21,361 bases of DNA from Minisyncoccota bacterium (GTDB lineage: Bacteria > Patescibacteriota > Minisyncoccia > Phycocordibacterales > JACZSL01): contig JANQMM010000039.1 of assembly GCA_028280145.1 (NCBI GenBank), positions 1-21,361 of the forward strand. The letters run 5' to 3'. Below, one piece after another: positions 1-6,254 of the stretch. The notes under the pieces are model-generated. The model was not told where the DNA came from, searched no databases, and saw only the letters and a list, made by a program, of their open reading frames with translations. Within the stretch, counting starts at the first letter, position 1. Each line of letters starts with the position of its first letter. The position numbers and the translations under genes are program-made.

Positions 1-2364
1 GTGGTAAATAATAAAAAACGTCTCGTTCTCCTCGACGCACACGCCATTATTCACCGTGCATATCACGCTCTTCCGGACTTCACCTCAAACGATGGAGAGC
101 CGACGGGAGCGCTCTATGGCATTTCCGCAATGCTTTTGAAGATCGTGACAGAACTCAAGCCCGATTACATTGTTGCCGCATTTGATCTGCCGGAGCCGAC
201 ATACCGTCACGAAGTATACGATGACTATAAGGCGGGAAGGGCGGAGGCGGAAGACGATCTGGTAGCTCAGATCGAGCGCTCATACGATCTCTTTGAAGCT
301 TTCGGTGTGCCGATATATGAAAAGGCCGGCTTTGAAGCAGATGACATTTTAGGAACAATTGTTGAGAAGTTAAAAAACAAAAAGGATGTTGAGATAATTA
401 TCGCTTCAGGCGATATGGATACACTTCAACTTGTACGCGGCAAGACAGTACAGGTCTATACTTTGAGAAAAGGTATACAGGACACAGTGCTCTACGACGA
501 ACAGGCGGTCATTGATCGTTTTCAATTCAAACCGACACTACTTACTGACTACAAAGGACTTCGAGGTGACCCTTCTGATAATATTCCGGGTATTGCCGGT
601 ATTGGGGAGAAGACTGCGACACAATTGATTACGTCATTTGGCACGATCGAACAGATGTATAAGATCCTCGTGCAAAAAGAAGGCGAGCAAAAATTTTTGG
701 ATGCTGGTGTAAAACAACGCATCATTGGTCTTCTAAAAGATAACCAGGAAGAGGCAGAGTTCTCAAAAATGCTTGCAACCATTCGACGTGATGTGCCGAT
801 AGATTTCAATTTGCCAAAAAAAACATGGCAAGATGGTCTGGACCCTCATAAAGTACTCGACCTTTTCGCAGACCTTTCATTTCGTACTCTTTCGCGACGT
901 GTTGAGACACTTTTTGGTATAAAGCGCGAAGATGAAGAGGAGGGGGTTACAGAAAAGGTGGATGAAGACGATGTTGCAAAGACCGCATTGGCACTGTATG
1001 TGCTCCATTCAGACATCACCAATCCCGCACTTGAGGACATTTTGCAATTTACAAAAAAGAAAACGTATAAGGAAGCAAAAGAAGTTATCTTCAAAGAGCT
1101 CAAAAAACAAAAACTGGAACCCGTGTATCGGGATATTGAATTGCCGCTCATCCCGATCATCAAGAAAATGTACGAGCGAGGCATTAAAGTGGATACCGAA
1201 TATCTAAAAACGTTATCAAAAGACTATCACAGAGAACTGTCTAAAATTGAAAAACGCATCTGGAAACAGGCCAAGCGTGAATTCAACATCAACTCACCAC
1301 GACAGCTTGCTGATGTGCTCTATGATGATCTGGGGTTGAGTCCGAAGAATGCCAAACGCACCAGTACCGGACAGCGTTCAACGCGCGAGAGTGAGCTTGA
1401 AAAAATGAAAGATGCACATCCGATCATTGCGGATATTTTTGCCTATCGAGAGTTGCAGAAACTACTTTCAACCTACATTGATAATTTCGGACACATGGTC
1501 GATGGTAAATCCCGCATCCACTCACAGTTCTCTCAGACTGGTGCCGCAACCGGGCGTATGGCAAGTCACAATCCGAATCTACAGAATATTCCGATCAAAA
1601 CAGAGCTTGGGCGTAACATTCGAAATGCTTTTATTGCAAGCACGGGGTATACACTGGTTGCTCTCGATTACTCACAGATCGAGCTTCGCATAGCCGCGTT
1701 CCTTTCAGGTGACAAAAAATTGATAGAGATATTCAAGGCAGGCAAAGACATTCACAATGCCGTTGCGGCAGATGTGTTTAATGTGGCACCGGAGAATGTC
1801 GACAAGGAAATGCGCAGACGCGCGAAAGTAATCAACTTTGGCATACTCTACGGCATGGGCGTGAACGCTTTGCGCACAAATTTAGGAACGGACAGAAAAG
1901 AAGCTCAACAATTTTATAATGACTACTTTGAGACATACACCGGGCTTGCAGATTACCTTGAAGATACAAAGGCATTTGCTCATAAAATGGGATACACGGA
2001 GACTTTTTTCGGACGAAAACGATATTTTGAAGGGATACAATCATCTCTTCCACATATTCGCGCCCATGCCGAAAGAATGGCGATCAACGCACCTATTCAG
2101 GGGACACAGGCGGACATCACGAAGATCGCTATGCAAAGGATCGATGCATATATCCAAAAAGAAAAATTGGAAAAAGACGTCTATCTGCTTCTGCAAGTGC
2201 ATGATGAATTGATCTTTGAGATTAAAAGTAAATTGGCAAAAAAAGTTGCAAGTGATTTGAAAACAATAATGGAGTCGGTGTTGTCGGTAAAAGAAACCAA
2301 AGGGGTGCCTATTGTTGTTGATGTGCAGACAGGTCCTCACTGGGGAGCGTTGAAGAAATTGTGA
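1..2364 (+). CDS. polA: DNA polymerase I (5' nuclease + polymerase; 3'-5' exonuclease domain missing)
   Basis: 787 residues from GTG at base 1; an upstream start or RBS cannot be seen. Residues 1-300 are a 5'-3' nuclease (D12 in the LVLLDAHAIIHRAYH block; helix-hairpin-helix DPSDNIPGIAGIGEKTA from D190). The polymerase domain follows from about residue 372: motif A DYSQIELR (D556-R563), motif B KVINFGILYG (K609-G618, with F613 and Y617) and motif C QVHDE (catalytic D735). Only about 70 residues separate the two domains, where E. coli Pol I has a roughly 195-residue 3'-5' exonuclease domain, so proofreading is absent. Expected role: Okazaki fragment processing and gap filling in repair. The stop is one base before the next gene, which implies co-transcription. 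Identity is secure. Confidence 0.97.
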   Translation: MVNNKKRLVLLDAHAIIHRAYHALPDFTSNDGEPTGALYGISAMLLKIVTELKPDYIVAAFDLPEPTYRHEVYDDYKAGRAEAEDDLVAQIERSYDLFEAFGVPIYEKAGFEADDILGTIVEKLKNKKDVEIIIASGDMDTLQLVRGKTVQVYTLRKGIQDTVLYDEQAVIDRFQFKPTLLTDYKGLRGDPSDNIPGIAGIGEKTATQLITSFGTIEQMYKILVQKEGEQKFLDAGVKQRIIGLLKDNQEEAEFSKMLATIRRDVPIDFNLPKKTWQDGLDPHKVLDLFADLSFRTLSRRVETLFGIKREDEEEGVTEKVDEDDVAKTALALYVLHSDITNPALEDILQFTKKKTYKEAKEVIFKELKKQKLEPVYRDIELPLIPIIKKMYERGIKVDTEYLKTLSKDYHRELSKIEKRIWKQAKREFNINSPRQLADVLYDDLGLSPKNAKRTSTGQRSTRESELEKMKDAHPIIADIFAYRELQKLLSTYIDNFGHMVDGKSRIHSQFSQTGAATGRMASHNPNLQNIPIKTELGRNIRNAFIASTGYTLVALDYSQIELRIAAFLSGDKKLIEIFKAGKDIHNAVAADVFNVAPENVDKEMRRRAKVINFGILYGMGVNALRTNLGTDRKEAQQFYNDYFETYTGLADYLEDTKAFAHKMGYTETFFGRKRYFEGIQSSLPHIRAHAERMAINAPIQGTQADITKIAMQRIDAYIQKEKLEKDVYLLLQVHDELIFEIKSKLAKKVASDLKTIMESVLSVKETKGVPIVVDVQTGPHWGALKKL

Positions 2365-2365
2365 T

Positions 2366-3088
2366 ATGTTGTACGCACTCTTCGGAACCGATACTGCACG
2401 AAGCAGAAAAAAACTTTCCTCTCTTCTCCAAACACTGCTTTCAAAGAAACCTGATGCGATGGTACTTCGCAGTGATGCAAGCTCGTTTGACGAAGCGACC
2501 ATACGCGACTATATCGAAAGTCAAGGTCTATTCGAGCAAAAATCAATCATTGTCCTCGACTTCTTGTTTGAAAATAAGACAAATCAAACATATATTTTGG
2601 AAAACTTGAAAGATATGAACAGTTCGGAAAATGTGTTCATTTTGCTTGAAGGAAAACTGGATGCCAAGACAAAAAAGAAGCTTGAAAAACACAGCACGAA
2701 GATGCAGGAATGTGTACTTGCAAAGAAAAGCTCAAAGCAATCCGAATTCAATATCTTTGAGCTCTCCGATGCGCTTGGCATGCGTGATCGAAAAAAAATG
2801 TGGGTATTGTTTCAAAGAGGGAAACTACACAATGTATCTTCTGAAGAGATGCACGGTATACTTTTTTGGTCTGCAAAGAACATGATGCTCGCAAAGCAGG
2901 GAAAAAACGCAAAAGATGCAGGACTCAGCCCTTTTGTTTTTCAAAAAGCAGATCGTTTCGGTAAAAATTTTTCTGATCTGGAGCTTCAAGGGTTATTGCA
3001 AGATCTTGTCTCTCTTTACCACAGAGTGCGACGCGGGGCGTTTTCATTTGATATTGGACTGGAGAAATTCATCCTCGACTCGAAGTAA
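2366..3088 (+). CDS. holA: DNA polymerase III delta subunit-like protein
   Basis: 240 residues; ATG one base after the polA stop, so probably translationally coupled, with no good SD of its own. The N-terminus (MLYALFGTDTARSRKKL) resembles the start of delta subunits. Residues 128-150 (FNIFELSDALGMRDRKKMW) resemble the family segment that joins the AAA-like lid to the C-terminal helical domain. The end is helical and basic. Typical HolA proteins are about 330-345 residues, so this is a shortened or divergent form. If correct, it belongs to the clamp loader that places the beta clamp on DNA. The position directly behind polA fits a replication role. The assignment rests on weak motifs. The alternative is an uncharacterised helical protein. 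Confidence 0.66.
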   Translation: MLYALFGTDTARSRKKLSSLLQTLLSKKPDAMVLRSDASSFDEATIRDYIESQGLFEQKSIIVLDFLFENKTNQTYILENLKDMNSSENVFILLEGKLDAKTKKKLEKHSTKMQECVLAKKSSKQSEFNIFELSDALGMRDRKKMWVLFQRGKLHNVSSEEMHGILFWSAKNMMLAKQGKNAKDAGLSPFVFQKADRFGKNFSDLELQGLLQDLVSLYHRVRRGAFSFDIGLEKFILDSK

Positions 3089-3149
3089 TTGACGAAAACA
3101 TATATCACTGTATTATTCTCTGCAGATCATTTTGACGGAGAATATTCTC

Positions 3150-3860
3150 ATGCAACAGTTGCGACAACTGCGCTCACATGTAGTGCTTGCAAAGGCTTTT
3201 GTGCACGAGCATGGCAGATATATTCTCATGTTTGTGCTTTTTGTCTTTGCGACACTTTTATTCTTGGGAAGTCACAGCCCTTCCGGAACATATCTCATCG
3301 TCGAGCGGGACATGGACTACTTTGAGATAGGAAGCAGAAAGGTCAGTGCAAAAAGAGCGGGTTACGAACTTTGGGAGGCGGAACACCCAAACTTCAAAGA
3401 ATACGTTTCTCTCTCGAAAGAAGAGCGTTATGCGGTATATGTATCACTTCCTTCTCTTTCTTTTTCGGAATTCAACGAAGCCGCAATACAGGCCGGATTT
3501 CGCTCATATCGGGACAGGGTTTTGATCGCAAAAATAGCGTACTGCGAAGCGGGGTTGAAGCCACAGGCCATGGGGGTTTTGACACCATCTGATTGGGGTC
3601 TTACGCAAATCAGCCTAAAGTATCACGAAGAAGCAGCGATACAGATGCTCGGTTCTCGAGAAAAACTGCTTGAAGTGGTTCCGAATCTCAGGTTCGCATA
3701 CACTCTGTTCAAGGAAGACCCCAGGAACCCCTTGAAACACTGGTCTGTACATACAACAAAAAGATGTGTTCATTCAAGAGAAACTGACAGAATCGTGCGA
3801 GAAGGAATTCGCGCGGAAGCGGCCGACACGGCCGCTTTTCTGTACCGTATGTTATTCTGA
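3150..3860 (+). CDS. Membrane-anchored lytic transglycosylase-like protein
   Basis: 236 residues from ATG 3150, chosen because GGAG (3137-3140) lies 9 nt upstream. An in-frame TTG at 3132 would add six residues. One hydrophobic segment (about residues 24-40) anchors the protein, and the rest is predicted extracytoplasmic. Residues 126-155 read LIAKIAYCEAGLKPQA then SDWGLTQIS. This matches the SLT/lysozyme-fold pattern of a helix ending in the catalytic Glu (E133), then a Gly-Leu-x-Gln-Ile strand. Such enzymes cleave MurNAc-GlcNAc bonds in peptidoglycan. The single-domain, short form differs from classical SLT70. The 3' end overlaps the convergent gene by 9 bp, and a terminator-like hairpin lies inside the coding sequence (3817-3839). 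The family call is good, but activity is unproven. Confidence 0.7.
   Translation: MQQLRQLRSHVVLAKAFVHEHGRYILMFVLFVFATLLFLGSHSPSGTYLIVERDMDYFEIGSRKVSAKRAGYELWEAEHPNFKEYVSLSKEERYAVYVSLPSLSFSEFNEAAIQAGFRSYRDRVLIAKIAYCEAGLKPQAMGVLTPSDWGLTQISLKYHEEAAIQMLGSREKLLEVVPNLRFAYTLFKEDPRNPLKHWSVHTTKRCVHSRETDRIVREGIRAEAADTAAFLYRMLF
3817..3839 (+). terminator. Terminator-like hairpin inside the 3' end of the transglycosylase-like gene
   Basis: Perfect 9-bp inverted repeat AAGCGGCCG / CGGCCGCTT with loop ACA (3826-3828). The distal arm runs into a short T tract (TTTT 3836-3839). It lies 19 bases before the TGA stop, so RNA ending here would lack a stop codon. There is no matching T tract on the minus strand. 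Confidence 0.5.
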
Positions 3861-4616
3861 AATGATCTTTGAGAGTATTATGCTCATATCTCTTAGGTTA
3901 ACCTTCCCATCTTGATTGAAGTCTTTTGCAGGGACGTTTTCCTTGCCGTAGTTTGAAAGAAACATACTAAGGTCCAGAAGTGTTGTTTCGCCATCATTGT
4001 TCAGATCAGTTTTTACGGGGGTATATTCTACGACACGATATTCTTTTCGCTCCTCATTTCGAACGACTGTTGTTTGATCAGGTTTTTCAAGCTCTCTTAT
4101 AATAAAGTTCGTATCAACGACAGCTTCTTGCAGATCTCCTCCTTCACCGTCGTGGGCGAGTACGAGTGAGTGAATGACATCTATGCCGACCGTACCGACT
4201 TTAAGGGGTTTTAACACGACTGATGCAATGGGGCTTTTGCCCACAACCCCGCCTTTTCGTGTTGTTCCGCCTATGAGCTTGACCGTTCCGTCGCTATTGG
4301 AAAAGGACGGCTTGTCCACCCAGACATCAATGACTGTCTCATCAAAATAAATAGTGGTCACCTCAACCTGATCATTTGGAAACTGGAACTCTACATCAAG
4401 CGCATTAAAAGGTATTCGAGTAATAACATAAATATCCAGAATAATAGGCTCGGTTATAGGGAATTCCTTTGCGTTTGCTTCTATTGAAAGTGTTGTTGAG
4501 GCCTGGTTTTCGGAAAAAAAATTAAAACCAAACACACCCACGAGAAGAAAGAACACACTGGCGACAAGTCCATTGCCGGTGACTACAAAACCTCTTTTTC
4601 GATTAGTGCGGACCAT
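3852..4616 (-). CDS. Surface protein with cohesin-like domain and C-terminal type I dockerin
   Basis: 254 residues. Basic N-terminus, then a hydrophobic anchor or signal at about residues 16-34. Residues 41-170 form a cohesin-like beta sandwich (the Val/Ile-rich strands and the GKSPIASVVLKPLKVG turn are typical). Residues 204-254 are a type I dockerin made of two calcium-binding repeats: DLNNDGETTLLD (D204, N206, D208, D215) and DFNQDGKVNLRD (D232, N234, D236, D243), each followed by a helix. Cohesin and dockerin are binding partners in cellulosomes; here they sit in one chain, which suggests self-assembly or binding to other surface proteins. The start ATG has an extended -10 six bases upstream and only a weak AGG, so the transcript is probably leaderless. 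The 3' end overlaps the preceding + strand gene. Confidence 0.85.
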   Translation of the reverse strand: MVRTNRKRGFVVTGNGLVASVFFLLVGVFGFNFFSENQASTTLSIEANAKEFPITEPIILDIYVITRIPFNALDVEFQFPNDQVEVTTIYFDETVIDVWVDKPSFSNSDGTVKLIGGTTRKGGVVGKSPIASVVLKPLKVGTVGIDVIHSLVLAHDGEGGDLQEAVVDTNFIIRELEKPDQTTVVRNEERKEYRVVEYTPVKTDLNNDGETTLLDLSMFLSNYGKENVPAKDFNQDGKVNLRDMSIILSKIISE

Positions 4617-4622
4617 GTACCT

Positions 4623-4631
4623 ATTGTAGCA
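4623..4631 (-). promoter_or_regulatory. Extended -10 (TGC-TACAAT) 6 nt before the cohesin/dockerin ATG
   Basis: On the minus strand TGCTACAAT is followed by AGGTAC and then the ATG at 4616. The predicted transcription start is at or next to the A of the ATG. No clear -35 is seen. Confidence 0.6.
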
Positions 4632-4700
4632 GGAAGCATATGAAGCAAAAACGCGCTTTTTTGTTGTTTGCTGTGTGAGACGAAGTTGGAGCTTTTGTTG

Positions 4701-4736
4701 ATAAAAAGAAAGCCGCTACCAAGTAGCTTAGCGGCT
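4701..4736 (-). terminator. Intrinsic terminator of the orphan gene at 4774-5292
   Basis: Minus-strand stem AGCCGCTA / TAGCGGCT (4736-4729 with 4718-4711), 10-nt loop, followed by TTCTTTTTAT. It begins 37 bases after the stop codon. The proximal arm also belongs to a second, mutually exclusive 10-bp inverted repeat (4713-4722 with 4741-4750). Confidence 0.8.
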
Positions 4737-4773
4737 CTCTTTGGTAGCGGTTTGTATTCCCGTTGAATTCGCG

Positions 4774-5292
4774 TTACTTGGATAGGGGGAGCACATCCTT
4801 TAGCATTGCTCTGTATCCCTTCTCTCCGAAGATGCGCATCTCGCCCGGTTCTTTTTGAACATCGCGTAAATGCTCGACGATAATTCCCAGAGAGTTGACG
4901 AATGGAGCATTTCCCATGCCCAGCCCGTGACAGATACGGACAATTCGCAAGAATTCTGCAATGGACTCCACGTCAGGACCGGCGACAACCCGGGCATGTC
5001 CGTGTGAAAACTGGGCGTATTCCCAACGTACAATCTGCGTTTGTTCCGGGTCTTCAGCAGGAACAGGATTCCTGCTGACTGTCAGATAGCTGATCCTCTG
5101 TTCCGAAAGTAACCTGACCAACACGTACGTGTTGTCTTCCGGGTCGGGCTCATACCCCAGAGCTGGATCACGCTCGACCCACTTCCGACCTCTTTCCTGG
5201 TCTACCACTAGACCCAGATGTCGACCGGGATCAGCAGCATTGCTTATTGCCAAGATGCTTCCCACCGGTGGCGGTGTCTGCTCGTCGTTCAT
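4774..5292 (-). CDS. Orphan unknown protein, 172 residues
   Basis: I do not recognise a family. The protein is soluble, with no signal or membrane segment. The first half is beta-rich and acidic (PPPVGSILAISNAADPGRH, then LVLVV-like strands); the second half has helices (IAEFLRIVRICHGLGMGNA). Composition is visibly more GC-rich and richer in Pro, Arg and Glu than neighbouring genes. The start is secure: AGGAGG (5300-5305) stands 7 nt before the ATG, a much stronger SD than any housekeeping gene in the window has. It forms a single-gene unit with its own promoter and a strong terminator. Its organisation resembles that of the unknown gene at 15111-15533, although the two proteins do not look homologous by eye. 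Function unknown; recent acquisition is possible. Confidence 0.75.
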   Translation of the reverse strand: MNDEQTPPPVGSILAISNAADPGRHLGLVVDQERGRKWVERDPALGYEPDPEDNTYVLVRLLSEQRISYLTVSRNPVPAEDPEQTQIVRWEYAQFSHGHARVVAGPDVESIAEFLRIVRICHGLGMGNAPFVNSLGIIVEHLRDVQKEPGEMRIFGEKGYRAMLKDVLPLSK

Positions 5293-5332
5293 TGGTGTTC
5301 CTCCTATCGAAGCTTTCTATTTGCCTTATGCC

Positions 5333-5360
5333 TTTGTACTCTTTTTTGTTAAAAATGCAA
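5333..5360 (-). promoter_or_regulatory. Sigma70-type promoter of the orphan gene
   Basis: Minus-strand TTGCAT (5360-5355), 16-bp spacer, TACAAA (5338-5333). This predicts a leader of about 35 nt containing the AGGAGG at 5305-5300. Confidence 0.55.
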
Positions 5361-5486
5361 GTACAAAACAATATAATGCACAAAAACCTATTCTATATAT
5401 TTGAAGTGAAATTCTTATGCTGGAAAGGTAAGTTGAGACTCAAACTGATTTCGCGTTGGAAAATATAGACAAAATTACCTGGCTTG

Positions 5487-5501
5487 CCCACCAGGACTCG
5501 G
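5487..5501. repeat. Partial direct copy of the tRNA-Lys 3' region (att-like)
   Basis: The 15-mer GCCCACCAGGACTCG at 5487-5501 is identical to 5662-5676, which covers the 3' acceptor strand and part of the T arm of tRNA-Lys on the opposite strand. The copies are in direct orientation 175 bp apart, on the trailer side of the tRNA. Integrases commonly use tRNA 3' ends as attachment sites. This could be a remnant att site or a degraded tRNA copy. Confidence 0.5.
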
Positions 5502-5516
5502 CGTAAGCTCAGTAAC

Positions 5517-5550
5517 TTCATTTATTACGATATATCGTAATAAATGAAGA
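5517..5550. repeat. Perfect 34-bp palindrome
   Basis: Two 17-base arms with no spacer: CTTCATTTATTACGATA followed by its exact reverse complement. It is AT-rich, without a T tract and far from any coding end, so it is not a standard terminator. It could form a cruciform, bind a dimeric protein or be an element end. No second copy was noticed in the window. Confidence 0.85.
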
Positions 5551-5611
5551 AGTGGTTTCTGTCCCGACTCGCTTGCCGTGCTTGCAAGCTTCGTGCAACA
5601 CAGCTCCGTCT

Positions 5612-5662
5612 CGGACAACAATGAAAAAACAGTGCATAGGCACTGTGTTTTCTTGTTGTCCG
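5612..5662 (-). terminator. tRNA-Lys terminator nested in a longer trailer hairpin
   Basis: On the minus strand, after the tRNA, the inner stem ACAGTGC / GCACTGT with loop CTAT is followed by a T run (about 5641 down to 5625), an intrinsic terminator. It is enclosed by an outer perfect 10-bp inverted repeat CGGACAACAA / TTGTTGTCCG (5612-5621 and 5653-5662). The outer repeat includes the last bases of the tRNA acceptor stem. Confidence 0.75.
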
Positions 5663-5731
5663 CCCACCAGGACTCGAACCTGGGACCTTCTCCTTAAAAG
5701 GGAGCAGCTCTACCAACTGAGCTATGGGCGG
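5659..5731 (-). tRNA. tRNA-Lys (anticodon TTT)
   Basis: 73 nt with a full cloverleaf on the minus strand: acceptor CCGCCCA / TGGGCGG, D stem GCTC / GAGC, anticodon loop CTTTTAA (anticodon TTT), T arm CCAGG-TTCGAGT-CCTGG, discriminator A. The outermost anticodon-stem pair is a G-A mismatch. CCA is not encoded, so a CCA-adding enzyme is needed. It decodes AAA and AAG. A terminator-like hairpin lies both upstream and downstream. Confidence 0.95.
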
Positions 5732-5761
5732 ATTGAGGATCTCTCTTTGTGTTTTTGAGTT

Positions 5762-5787
5762 CAAAAATAAAAGGCGCACAGCCTTTT
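5762..5787 (-). terminator. Terminator between the DoxX-like gene and tRNA-Lys
   Basis: Minus-strand stem AAAAGGC-TGTGC-GCCTTTT (5787-5769) followed by ATTTTTG. It lies about 43 bases after the DoxX-like stop. A promoter-like pair TAGACT (5825-5820), 17 bp, TATATT (5802-5797) with upstream TGG sits just before it and could drive tRNA-Lys. In that case the hairpin would form the first 20 nt of the tRNA precursor. Confidence 0.65.
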
Positions 5788-5829
5788 ATGAGAGAAAATA
5801 TACCAGTATTTTCGCTTTTAGTCTAGATT

Positions 5830-6231
5830 CTACAGTGGTGCATCAAGAGCGAATTTTCCGGCCCCTGTTACCAGAAGTGAGAGTGAGATAACAAAAACAA
5901 GAACATAAAAGGTCATGTGTCTTTTTGTCGCGCGGTGGAATTTGTGAGAGAAAATGGCAATAAATGATACAAATGCCGAAATAAGTGCAAAATACTGCAC
6001 CCAAAGCCCGGCAACCAAAGCAAGCCCTATGATCACTTCAGAGACACCCACTATCCAAAGAAAGTGCACACCATACTTTGGCCAAATGGACACGAATCGA
6101 TTTTGAGCTTCAGCCCGATGTTCGACAAGTTGATTGAAACTGGTGAAAAAAAGAGTAAGCCCCAATCCGACACGAAGGAAAAAAGGTGCGAAAAGGCTCA
6201 AGAACAGTAATTCTGGAAAAGGATTCAACAT
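5830..6231 (-). CDS. DoxX-like small membrane protein
   Basis: 133 residues with four hydrophobic segments (about 8-30, 53-75, 78-94 and 108-126), the usual length and topology of the DoxX/DoxD family. The first helix pair carries LRVGLGLTLFFTSFNQL, like the conserved Arg-Gly start of DoxX proteins, and the end (VTGAGKFALDAPL) matches the family's terminal G-x-G/GxxSLD-like motif. DoxX proteins are integral membrane proteins with loosely defined redox or stress roles, so no substrate can be given. Transcribed divergently from the methyltransferase at 6255 from a 23-bp spacer. Its -10 (TGATAGAAT) is 6 nt before the ATG, suggesting a leaderless mRNA. Confidence 0.72.
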   Translation of the reverse strand: MLNPFPELLFLSLFAPFFLRVGLGLTLFFTSFNQLVEHRAEAQNRFVSIWPKYGVHFLWIVGVSEVIIGLALVAGLWVQYFALISAFVSFIAIFSHKFHRATKRHMTFYVLVFVISLSLLVTGAGKFALDAPL

Positions 6232-6237
6232 ACGTGT

Positions 6238-6247
6238 ATTCTATCAT
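6238..6247. promoter_or_regulatory. Overlapping divergent -10 elements for the DoxX-like and TrmH-like genes
   Basis: Minus strand: TGA-TAGAAT (6246-6238), then ACACGT, then ATG 6231. Plus strand: TATCAT (6242-6247), then 7 nt, then ATG 6255. The two hexamers share bases 6242-6243, so both polymerases cannot be bound at once. No convincing -35 was found for either. Confidence 0.55.
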
Positions 6248-6254
6248 AATCGAT

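Larger units (their letters stand above)
5361..5658. other. Gene-free stretch between the orphan gene promoter and tRNA-Lys
   Basis: I see no convincing coding sequence here; short open frames cross the tRNA or have no start signal. The stretch holds a 15-bp copy of the tRNA-Lys 3' region (5487-5501), a perfect 34-bp palindrome (5517-5550) and the tRNA trailer hairpin (5612-5662). This concentration of repeats next to a tRNA 3' end looks like the scar of an integrated element, but no integrase or transposase is present. Confidence 0.6.

Noticed and set aside
2041..2502. Long minus-strand open frame opposite the end of polA
   Set aside because: It lies opposite conserved polymerase motifs, has no family pattern and no start signal.
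3089..3325. Alternative plus frame over the start of the transglycosylase-like gene
   Set aside because: It lacks any family pattern, and the GGAG at 3137-3140 serves the ATG at 3150 in the other frame.
5525..5779. Open frames on both strands across tRNA-Lys
   Set aside because: They read through the tRNA cloverleaf; the protein sequence only mirrors the tRNA.
6186..6254. Upstream extension of the TrmH-like gene
   Set aside because: It would overlap the DoxX-like coding region, and family homology starts at ATG 6255.
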